Below are positions 40,481-48,586 of a stretch of 64,000 bases of DNA, piece by piece; within the stretch, counting starts at the first letter, position 1, and each line of letters begins with the position of its first letter. This DNA is from Anaerolineae bacterium. Its GTDB lineage: Bacteria; Chloroflexota; Anaerolineae; Aggregatilineales; UBA2796. Position numbers and translations under genes: made by a program. The notes below the pieces were generated by a model, which saw only the letters and a program-made list of their open reading frames with translations, made no database searches and was not told where the DNA came from. Where the stretch lies: contig JANWYI010000003.1 in assembly GCA_025055255.1 (NCBI GenBank), forward strand, positions 59,995 to 123,994, written 5' to 3'.

Positions 40481-42046
40481 ATGTCCTCACATCTTTCACA
40501 ACGTGAAATTTCCAACATATCTGTTTTAGAACGTCTTGCTCTGAGCCTTGCGCGCTTGCCATGGTGGGCGATCATCATCGTAGCAGGCTTAGTCATAGTC
40601 TTCTATTCGTTCTTCACCAGTCCGCTCTATCGTCGCGCCCTAGTTTTCGTAACTGATGATCCGCGCCTGACAACCACACGCTTCGCTAACGTCACTTACG
40701 ACGTACGGGCAGAAGGTGGCACAGTTCGGCGTGTGGAAGGCATCTTTGTTGGGCAGACTGGAGATGTGATCAATGTTGAAACTCGACGTCAAGTGACTAT
40801 CCGTGTGCCGCGCTCAGACATCGCCACGCTGAGCTGTGTGCCGCCTGCTGAGCGCGACGAATGTCCTGCTGGTGCAGCTATCACACTTTTGCGCGCTCAA
40901 ATCAGCGGCGCACTGATCTTCGAAGACTTGGGACGTTTCCGCCTTGTGACCGATGACGGCGAGCGTCAAGAAATCCGCAAGTTCGACGTCCAGATTGAAG
41001 CTGTGCAGCGCATCCCTGAGAACTGTCTGCCCAGTCCCGAAGGACGTTGCCGCGTTGTACTGCCTTTGAAGCCTGAGCAAGCGGCGAACACGCTCAGCGG
41101 CATAGTGCTGGAGTCAGACTCAGCAGGCTTCCTGATCGAGCTCTCGCCCGGCGAAATTGTGCAAGTTCGTCAGAGCGATATTGTGACCGTAGTGCGCTAC
41201 GCGCCTGCTGAGTGCGCCCTAAACAATCTTGCAGGCTGCGACTCTGGCATTTTCTTGACGTTGTTCGTGGCAGTAGTCGCCTTTGCCTTTGCAGTTGTTA
41301 TCGGCTTGATCGCAGGCTTGATGCGCATCTCAGATAATCCAATTCTCTTTAACGTCGCTACAGTGTACGTTGAGGTGTTGCGCGGCGTGCCGCTCTTGGT
41401 GACGTTGCTGTTCGTCAACTTTGCGCTTTACACATGGCTGCGCGATGAATTTCCGCGCCTTGCGCCGACGCTGCAGCTGATCGTCGTCGTCCTAGCCGCG
41501 CTCATTGCGTTAACACAAGGCTGGAGCAAGCGCGCGTTGCTCAAAACAGAGCCAGAGACGTTCTGGCAACCGATCATCGCTGCTGCAGTCATGGGAACGG
41601 CGCTCGTTGCTGCAATCGGTCTGTTCGCAGCAAACAGCGACTTGCCGCCGCTCAGTCGCGGCATTCTCGGTTTGGCAATTTGCTACGGCGCCTACCTTGC
41701 TGAGCTGTTCCGCGCCGGCATCCAGAGCATTGGACGCGGTCAGATGGAAGCGGCGCGCAGCTTGGGCATGAGCTACCTTCAGGCAATGCGCTACATCATC
41801 TTGCCACAAGCATTTCGCGTTGTGTTGCCACCACTGGGCAACGAATTCATCGCTATGCTCAAAGATACGGCATTGCTGACTGTGATCGCTTTGCCAGAGA
41901 TGACTCAACGCGCGCGTATCTTTGCCGCTGATACGTTTCGAGTTTTTGAGCCGTACATCACCATTGGCGCGCTCTACCTGTGCATGACGCTGCTGCTCTC
42001 TGTTCTAGTGCGCGCCGCTGAACGCCGTCTGGCACTGCCACGCTGA
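40481..42046 (+). CDS. Polar amino-acid ABC transporter permease with large extracytoplasmic N-terminal insertion
   Basis: TVYVEVLRGVPLLVTLLFVNFALYTWL; ICYGAYLAELFRAGIQSIGRGQMEAARSLGMSYLQAMRYIILPQAFRVVLPPLGNEFIAMLKDTALL (HAAP permease); extra region about aa 51-260. Confidence 0.93.
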   Translation: MSSHLSQREISNISVLERLALSLARLPWWAIIIVAGLVIVFYSFFTSPLYRRALVFVTDDPRLTTTRFANVTYDVRAEGGTVRRVEGIFVGQTGDVINVETRRQVTIRVPRSDIATLSCVPPAERDECPAGAAITLLRAQISGALIFEDLGRFRLVTDDGERQEIRKFDVQIEAVQRIPENCLPSPEGRCRVVLPLKPEQAANTLSGIVLESDSAGFLIELSPGEIVQVRQSDIVTVVRYAPAECALNNLAGCDSGIFLTLFVAVVAFAFAVVIGLIAGLMRISDNPILFNVATVYVEVLRGVPLLVTLLFVNFALYTWLRDEFPRLAPTLQLIVVVLAALIALTQGWSKRALLKTEPETFWQPIIAAAVMGTALVAAIGLFAANSDLPPLSRGILGLAICYGAYLAELFRAGIQSIGRGQMEAARSLGMSYLQAMRYIILPQAFRVVLPPLGNEFIAMLKDTALLTVIALPEMTQRARIFAADTFRVFEPYITIGALYLCMTLLLSVLVRAAERRLALPR

Positions 42047-42056
42047 GGATTTCACA

Positions 42057-42809
42057 ATGGCTGAGACACCAATTATCTCTATCCAGCGAATTAACAAGTA
42101 CTTTCGCACGCCGCGCGGCGTCGTCCACGCCTTGCGCGACGTAAGCCTTGAAGTCTACCCACGCGAGGTCATCACCATCATCGGACCGAGCGGATCGGGC
42201 AAGTCCACCTTGTTGCGCTGCATCAATCGCCTCGAAAACTTTGACAGCGGCTCAATTGTCGTAGACGGCATTGCGCTGGACTCAGCGGCGAACATCAACA
42301 AGGTGCGTGCCGAAGTCGGCATGGTCTTCCAGAGCTTCAACTTGTTCCCGAACTATACAGCGTTGGAGAACATCTGCCTTGCGCAGCGCGTGGTGCGCAA
42401 GCGCAGCCGCAAAGAAGCGGTCGAAATTGCCCGTGAGCTGCTGGCAAAGGTCGGCATTCCAGAGAAAGCCGATGCCTATCCCAGTCAGCTCAGCGGCGGT
42501 CAGCAGCAGCGCGTGGCGATTGCGCGCGCGCTCGCCATGCAGCCGAAGATCATGCTCTTCGATGAGCCGACTAGTGCGCTCGATCCAGAGATGATCAAGG
42601 AAGTGCTGGACGTAATGCTCGACCTTGCCCGTGAAGGCATGACGATGCTGGTCGTGAGCCATGAGATGGGCTTTGCGCGCGCAGCGGCGACGCGCGCCAT
42701 TTTCATGGATCAAGGCGAGATCGTTGAGCAAGGCGATCCCGACACGCTCTTCACAGCGCCGCGCACAGAGCGCATGAGGACTTTCTTGAGCAAGATCATC
42801 AAACACTAG
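42057..42809 (+). CDS. Amino-acid ABC transporter ATP-binding protein
   Basis: GPSGSGKSTLLRCINRLE, LSGGQQQRVAIARALAMQPKIMLFDEPTSALDPEM. Confidence 0.97.
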   Translation: MAETPIISIQRINKYFRTPRGVVHALRDVSLEVYPREVITIIGPSGSGKSTLLRCINRLENFDSGSIVVDGIALDSAANINKVRAEVGMVFQSFNLFPNYTALENICLAQRVVRKRSRKEAVEIARELLAKVGIPEKADAYPSQLSGGQQQRVAIARALAMQPKIMLFDEPTSALDPEMIKEVLDVMLDLAREGMTMLVVSHEMGFARAAATRAIFMDQGEIVEQGDPDTLFTAPRTERMRTFLSKIIKH

Positions 42810-42839
42810 GACAAAGGTCAGCTCAGCGCGCAGGTGCGC

Positions 42840-44285
42840 TCAGGTTTTGCGCTTGATCAGCGGAATTCGGATGCTCGGTCGCGTGTCGCGCATGGATTCA
42901 GGCACACTGCCAGTGTCCATGCGCGGCAATTGCACTGTGAAAGTGGAGCCTTTGCCTAGTTCGCTCTCTGCCCAGATGCGCCCATGATGTGCCTCGACAA
43001 TCCACTTGGCAATCGAAAGTCCTAGTCCTGCGCCGCCGATCTTGCGCTCACGCGCTTTGTCCACGCGGTAAAAGCGGTCAAAGATGTACGGCAGGTCTTC
43101 TTTAGGAATGCCGATGCCTGTATCTGTGACGCGGATGAAGGCATAGCTGCCTTCGGTTGTCAGACTGAGCGTTACCTCGCCGCCATCGGGCGTGTATTTG
43201 ATGGCGTTCGTCACAAGGTTTAACAAGACCTGCTTGAGCCGATCTGCATCGCCTTTGACGCGCACTGCCTCAGGCGGCTCAAGGCGCACTTTGACCGTCT
43301 CAGTCAGCACTTTGGCTTGCTTGTAGACCTCGATCACAAGCGTGTCAAGGTCAACTTCCTTTTCCTCTAGCGGTAGGCTGCCGCTATCCGCTTGTGCCAA
43401 CAGCAGCAAATCGCCTACGAGGCGCGTCATGCGCTTCAGCTCGCTTTCTATCGCCTCAAGCGACGCAGCGTTTATGCCGAAGCGCTTTATCAGATCGAGG
43501 TTGCCTTGCAAGGTGGTCAACGGCGTGCGCAGCTCATGCGAGACGTCGGCGACGAAACGGCGCTGCGTCTTAAATGAGCGCTCTAAGCGCTCAAGCGTCG
43601 TATTGAAGGTCATGATGAGCTGTCCCAGCTCGTCTGCTGGACCTTCGTACGGAATGCGTCGGCTCAGGTCGTTCGCGTCTGTGATCTGCTTGGCAGTCTG
43701 GTTGATCATCTCAAGCGGCTGCAGCACCTGCCCTGCCACAACCGAGCCGATCATGAAAGAGAGCAGCAGCGCTGCCAAGCCGACGCCAAGCATAACGCGC
43801 AATAGGCGGTCTGTGGCAGCCTCAAGCGTTGTCAAGGGCGAGAGAATTTGCACAGTGCCGAGATAACGGTTATCAGCCGTGTAGATTGGCAACGTTGAGA
43901 CTAACGCGTGCGTCCTTTCAGCGGGCAAATAGATGTTGCGCGTGACCTCGACACGGCTGCTGCGATTTTCAGCGTCGAACGGCACGCTGTACTCAAGGTT
44001 CTCTGTGTTGAAAATCAGCGTGCCGTCATGCCGCCAGACCTGCACAGCGAAGGCGAAGTGAGGCATACGGGCGAGTCGCTTACGAATGGCAGGCTGCGAC
44101 TCAGCGTCGGTCAGCTCGTTGAGGCGGATGACATCAATCACTTGCTGCGCCACGAAGCGCATGCTCTCCTGTAGCTGTGTGTGCCACGCCCAGTTAAGCA
44201 AGCTGAACAGTGAGAGCCCGAAAATTACGATCACTACTGCCAGCAGCGCTGAGTAGATGAGCGTCAAGCGCGTGCGAATAGTCAT
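42840..44285 (-). CDS. Transmembrane sensor histidine kinase (HAMP-HisKA-HATPase)
   Basis: Two TM segments; FVADVSHELRTPLTTLQGNLDLI; DTGIGIPKEDLPYIFDRFYRVDKAR; GLGLSIAKWIVEAHHG. Confidence 0.95.
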   Translation of the reverse strand: MTIRTRLTLIYSALLAVVIVIFGLSLFSLLNWAWHTQLQESMRFVAQQVIDVIRLNELTDAESQPAIRKRLARMPHFAFAVQVWRHDGTLIFNTENLEYSVPFDAENRSSRVEVTRNIYLPAERTHALVSTLPIYTADNRYLGTVQILSPLTTLEAATDRLLRVMLGVGLAALLLSFMIGSVVAGQVLQPLEMINQTAKQITDANDLSRRIPYEGPADELGQLIMTFNTTLERLERSFKTQRRFVADVSHELRTPLTTLQGNLDLIKRFGINAASLEAIESELKRMTRLVGDLLLLAQADSGSLPLEEKEVDLDTLVIEVYKQAKVLTETVKVRLEPPEAVRVKGDADRLKQVLLNLVTNAIKYTPDGGEVTLSLTTEGSYAFIRVTDTGIGIPKEDLPYIFDRFYRVDKARERKIGGAGLGLSIAKWIVEAHHGRIWAESELGKGSTFTVQLPRMDTGSVPESMRDTRPSIRIPLIKRKT

Positions 44286-44376
44286 AAGGAAGGCTAAGCT
44301 CAACGTCCGTGAGTATCCTCCCTGATTCTAGTGCGCCGCGCACAGCGCTACCATGAGAAGTGCCTAAGCCGAGGCA

Positions 44377-45054
44377 CTACTCTTCACGCAACACATAGCC
44401 GACGCCACGCACTGTGTGCAGCAAGCGCGGCTCGCCTTCTGCCTCAGTCTTTTGGCGCAAGTAGCGCACATAGACCTCGATGATGTTGCTCTCGCCGCCA
44501 AAGTCGTAGTTCCAGACTCGGTCGAAGATCGTCTCACGAGTCAGCACTTGGCGCGGATGGCGCATGAACAGCTCCAGCAGCTCATATTCTTTGGCAGTCA
44601 AGTCAATTGCGCGACCGTTGCGCATAGCGCGATGCGTGCCAGTGTCCAGCTCTAGGTCGGCAAAGCGCAGGATTTCAGGCTTAGAGCTGACCGTTGAACG
44701 CCTGAAGAGCGCCCGAATGCGCGCCAACAGCTCATCAAACGAGAAAGGCTTGATCAGGTAATCATCGGCGCCGGCGTTCAAGCCTGCCACGCGATCCTGC
44801 ACCTCATCCTTCGCCGTCAACATCAGGATCGGCACGTTTGAAGCGTTGCGCAGGCGCTTGCAGACCTCAATGCCGTCAATGCCGGGCAACATCCAGTCTA
44901 GGATGACCAAGTCAGGCGGATTGTCGCGCGCAATTGCCAAGCCCGTGCGTCCATCATGCGCGACGTCCACACGGAAGCCTTCGAAGATCAAGCCGCGCTC
45001 GATAAATTGCGCAATGCGCTGCTCATCTTCAATGACCAGAATACGCTCTGCCAT
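44377..45054 (-). CDS. OmpR-family response regulator
   Basis: [23 protein letters not shown]...[13 protein letters not shown]...MLTAKDE; winged-helix [31 protein letters not shown]. Confidence 0.96.
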   Translation of the reverse strand: MAERILVIEDEQRIAQFIERGLIFEGFRVDVAHDGRTGLAIARDNPPDLVILDWMLPGIDGIEVCKRLRNASNVPILMLTAKDEVQDRVAGLNAGADDYLIKPFSFDELLARIRALFRRSTVSSKPEILRFADLELDTGTHRAMRNGRAIDLTAKEYELLELFMRHPRQVLTRETIFDRVWNYDFGGESNIIEVYVRYLRQKTEAEGEPRLLHTVRGVGYVLREE

Positions 45055-45058
45055 TCCT

Positions 45059-47131
45059 TCACCTCATCCATTCAAATTGGTCTAGGACGCGCACGTTGCG
45101 CAAGGCTACAGCACGTCCGTTCGTTGTGTCTAGTATGATCAGTTGATCAATTCTATCAGTTCTGCCGCGCACTTGCCCTATCGCAAAGCGCGCCGTCGGC
45201 GAAAACTGCGCTCTGGGCAGTGCAAAAGGCGGGCTTTCCACGCGCACTCGCTCTGGATCGCCTGTGGTGCTGACGCGCTGCACTGCTGCAGCCACTGACC
45301 AACCGACATGCCGCCAAAAGACGACTGGCTGCTCTGCAAGGCGAGCTGCTGCGCCAATTGGCTGCACGTTCAGAATCGGATACGCTGAACGCGCCAACAA
45401 AGTTTCAGCCTGACCGTCAAAGGCGCTCAGCAGCCATTGATCGCCTTCGCGCTTGACGAAAAGCAGCGCATTCAGGCTCCAAGTCGCTAATTCAGCGCGA
45501 AAGTTCAGCAGGCGCCAGCCGCCTTCTGCCATCGGTGCAACCGCAAATTCGTAGCTGCCGTCATTTAGCTTGGCGCGCAGCAACAGAGAGCGTCCGTTGG
45601 CGCTGAAGCGCACGAAGTCATATGTCCGCTCTGTAGTGCTAGTGGCAATGGTCAATGGCTGCGGCAAGAGCGCGCCGTTGCTCGGCAGCTCAAGGACATA
45701 CGCGCCGTCTGTGTCCACAAAGGCGATCAGGCGTCCATCAGCGCTCCAATCGAGGCTGGCGAGCGTCGTGCTGCGCAGAGTCGTCAACAAGCGCGACTCT
45801 GGCACGTTCGGCAAGCTAGGCAGCGCAGGAGTCGGCGTGCTGCGCCTAGGCAATGGCGTCGGCGTGGCAGCGGCACGCTCAGCGGCGCTCAGAGCAGGCA
45901 GAATGGCTATGTTCTGTCCGCTAATGACCGCCATTTGCCGCTGATCAGGGCTGAGCGCAAAGGCGCGGACGCCTTCGGGCAAGCGTGAGAGCTGCTCAGC
46001 GGCGCGCTCGCCATCACTAAACAGGCGCCACACTTGTGGCACTTCATCATCTTGGACACGATAGGGCGCGTCGCTTGCTTGATAGGCAAGGAAGTACAAG
46101 TCAGCGTCAAGGGCAAGATTCGAGACGCGCTGATAGACTGGCACTGCCCAAGCTATGCTCTGGACGCGCTGCAGCGGCAAGGCGTCTTCGACACCTGACT
46201 CTGGCAGGACGACAATCGGCGTGCCGCTTGTGATGTAGGTCAGACGGCTTCCGTTGCCGAGCCACGTCATCGCTATGTCCACGCGCCGTTCGGCGAACGG
46301 CGCTGCTGTGCCGTCGCCGCTGATGCTGACCAAAATGCCTTCAGGCGTGTTGCCGACGCGCTGCATGGCGCGCACTGTGCCGTCATAGGCACTAGTCAGG
46401 CGCGTGAAGACGTTCTCAGGCTTGCGCCATGCCTCAGCCAGAAATGCGCGCTCAGCTGTCTCGATCACATTTAAGCGCAGCAAGCCGCCGCTGATCGGCG
46501 CGAGGATCAGGCTGTTATCGTCTAGCCAAGCGGCGTCGCTCGGCTCGTCAAAGCTGCCGAGTCGCGCTAAGCCGCGCCGTATGCCTTCCTCTGTTGTCAC
46601 TCTGAAGACTGTCCAGCCGCCTAGATGATCCTGCGCCGCCAATCGACTGCCAAACGGCGAAAAGCGCAAGTTCACGTATTGGCGCGCCGTGTCGGAGACG
46701 CGCAACGGCGCGCCGCTCGGCGTCGGCAAGGCGATTTGCAAGCCATCAGCGGTTAGATAGGCGAGCGTCACGCCATCAGGCGACCAAGCGAGGCTGTGCG
46801 CATCGCGTGGCAAGAGCGCAGGCAGGAAAGCATTCTCAGCGATCACAATCGGACGCGGATCGTCCAATGCAGCGATCAAGACGCGACCGTCTTCCGTGCG
46901 ATAAACGAATGCATCAGCAGCAGGTGAGAGCGCAAAGGCGACGACGCGATCATCGCGCGGCGTCAAAAAGCGCGGCGCCGCTGTGCGCACGTCATAGCAG
47001 ACAACGCGCGCAGCGCTCAAGGCGCAGATCGGCGCGGGCAAGATGTAGCGCTCAGCGGTCTGAGCGTGTGCTGTGGCGCTGAGCGCTGTGCTGAGAAAGA
47101 CGGAGAGCGCGAAAATCAGGCGGCGCGTCAT
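45059..47131 (-). CDS. Secreted TolB/WD40-like beta-propeller protein
   Basis: Signal peptide [24 protein letters not shown]; repeated [15 protein letters not shown] / [15 protein letters not shown] / [13 protein letters not shown] blades. Confidence 0.8.
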   Translation of the reverse strand: MTRRLIFALSVFLSTALSATAHAQTAERYILPAPICALSAARVVCYDVRTAAPRFLTPRDDRVVAFALSPAADAFVYRTEDGRVLIAALDDPRPIVIAENAFLPALLPRDAHSLAWSPDGVTLAYLTADGLQIALPTPSGAPLRVSDTARQYVNLRFSPFGSRLAAQDHLGGWTVFRVTTEEGIRRGLARLGSFDEPSDAAWLDDNSLILAPISGGLLRLNVIETAERAFLAEAWRKPENVFTRLTSAYDGTVRAMQRVGNTPEGILVSISGDGTAAPFAERRVDIAMTWLGNGSRLTYITSGTPIVVLPESGVEDALPLQRVQSIAWAVPVYQRVSNLALDADLYFLAYQASDAPYRVQDDEVPQVWRLFSDGERAAEQLSRLPEGVRAFALSPDQRQMAVISGQNIAILPALSAAERAAATPTPLPRRSTPTPALPSLPNVPESRLLTTLRSTTLASLDWSADGRLIAFVDTDGAYVLELPSNGALLPQPLTIATSTTERTYDFVRFSANGRSLLLRAKLNDGSYEFAVAPMAEGGWRLLNFRAELATWSLNALLFVKREGDQWLLSAFDGQAETLLARSAYPILNVQPIGAAARLAEQPVVFWRHVGWSVAAAVQRVSTTGDPERVRVESPPFALPRAQFSPTARFAIGQVRGRTDRIDQLIILDTTNGRAVALRNVRVLDQFEWMR

Positions 47132-48504
47132 TTAGTCTGCGGCGTCGGCTTACTAGGAACAAGTGGTTTTAGACTATTGATGAGCTTATCTACCTTCTGT
47201 TTAATTTTTTCAGCGCCAAGAACTTGCTTGCGATGCCCTAGATGTGCTAAGTCGTTGCGCAGATCGCGTAGTTCACTCCAAGCGTTGCTTAGAGCAGCTG
47301 TAGCACCTAAGCGTACTTCAAGAGTGGGAATGCCGATAACAGTTCGGAAGGCTTCAGGTAGCGCGTTGAGCTTTTGAGCTAGTTCAGCGACTAACTTGGA
47401 GATGTCGCTAATCTCATCACTTGCTTTGGAGGCGCTATTAAGCTGCCGTGAGACCTCCTCGCGCAGATCGTCATCCTCAAAGATTTCTTTGGTACTCTTG
47501 CCGCGATATTCGGGCGCTCGGCTCATCACATAAGAGATGACCCACTCGCGCAGTAATAAGCCTGCATGGATATAAAATTCGTTCTTATGATACCACTCAA
47601 TCAGCCTAAATTCTGCAGCTAGTCGCTCATTTATGTCTTGCTCGTCTTGGAGCTGGAAATCCTCCATCTGTTTCAAGACCTTGTCAATCTGACTGACAAA
47701 CGGCTTCTCCCAGCGCTCAGCTGAAGGACGCACTTCGTCGGCAAGACGGCGTATTTCAGCCACTGGCTCGTCAATATCGCGCAAACGACCTAGTTCAATA
47801 GCATCCATCAGTAGGCGCATATTTTTAGCGAGCGGCGCGAGCGGCAAGCGCGCTTTACCTGTCACAGCACCTGCTTTGTAAAGTGCTGCTTGACGCGCTT
47901 GGAGCAAGTCTGCCATTTGCCGTAAGTTGCCGCTGCGCTTAAAAGCATCAACCGCATTTGCCCACTCAAAGAGCGTGAGCATCGGCGTCAGATCAACCAC
48001 TTGAGCAACCTTATCTTTGTCTATAAAAGCGCCATAGTAGACATTGGCGAGATCGAACTCGCCTGAGACCTCAAAGTAAGCACAGGCTAAGAGCATCACT
48101 TGTGGCAATGAGCGGAATCCATGAGTGATATCAAGTGTGACAGTTGCCTCTTGCGGCACGTGCTCACCAATTTTGTCAAAGATTGCCCATAGCTCAGCCT
48201 CATCTTGCCCATCTGGGATATCTACTTCAGTGATGCTAATGCCGCGCTCTTCGAGCAGCCCTTTCAGTCCTTGTTCTTCAGCGTTACCCTGCCAGTTCGG
48301 ATGATCTTTAGCGCCTGCAGTGAGCAGCACCACTGCCTGTTCAACAGGCTTACCTTTTTCTTTCAAAAAATCACAGAGCAGAGCTGAGAAAAACTTGCCC
48401 TCGCGCGGCTGCTCTGAGTCAAACTGGTACTTGGTAGAGAAATAAGACACCTTCTCCTTAGAAGGCGCGGCGCCTATCGTTGTCACAAGGACATGCCTAC
48501 TCAC
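47128..48504 (-). CDS. CARF-HEPN protein, Csx2/TM1812 family (predicted cyclic-oligoadenylate-regulated ribonuclease)
   Basis: GTG start; VLVTTIGAA..., QAVVLLTAGAKDHPNWQG, IPDGQDEAELWAIFDKI, TVTLDITHGFRSLPQVMLL (CARF family signature); C-terminal LRDLRNDLAHLGH contains HEPN Rx4H. Confidence 0.88.
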   Translation of the reverse strand: MSRHVLVTTIGAAPSKEKVSYFSTKYQFDSEQPREGKFFSALLCDFLKEKGKPVEQAVVLLTAGAKDHPNWQGNAEEQGLKGLLEERGISITEVDIPDGQDEAELWAIFDKIGEHVPQEATVTLDITHGFRSLPQVMLLACAYFEVSGEFDLANVYYGAFIDKDKVAQVVDLTPMLTLFEWANAVDAFKRSGNLRQMADLLQARQAALYKAGAVTGKARLPLAPLAKNMRLLMDAIELGRLRDIDEPVAEIRRLADEVRPSAERWEKPFVSQIDKVLKQMEDFQLQDEQDINERLAAEFRLIEWYHKNEFYIHAGLLLREWVISYVMSRAPEYRGKSTKEIFEDDDLREEVSRQLNSASKASDEISDISKLVAELAQKLNALPEAFRTVIGIPTLEVRLGATAALSNAWSELRDLRNDLAHLGHRKQVLGAEKIKQKVDKLINSLKPLVPSKPTPQTK

Positions 48505-48535
48505 TTGGTTGCGCTCCCTTCGCGTACTTTGTGCG

Positions 48536-48545
48536 AACAGCTGTT
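48536..48545 (+). promoter_or_regulatory. Candidate operator between divergent CARF-HEPN and ATPase genes
   Basis: 10-bp perfect palindrome AACAGCTGTT in the 82-bp divergent spacer. Confidence 0.3.
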
Positions 48546-48573
48546 ATCTTACCGCATTTCTGTAGCCCTGCGG

Positions 48574-48579
48574 TATACT
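48574..48579 (+). promoter_or_regulatory. Putative -10 box (TATACT) for the ATPase gene; implies leaderless or near-leaderless mRNA
   Basis: TATACT ends 7 nt before ATG at 48587. Confidence 0.5.
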
Positions 48580-48586
48580 GTTCAGT

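Noticed and set aside
42282-42806. 174-aa minus-strand ORF opposite the ABC ATPase
   Set aside because: Antisense shadow of a well-defined ATPase gene.
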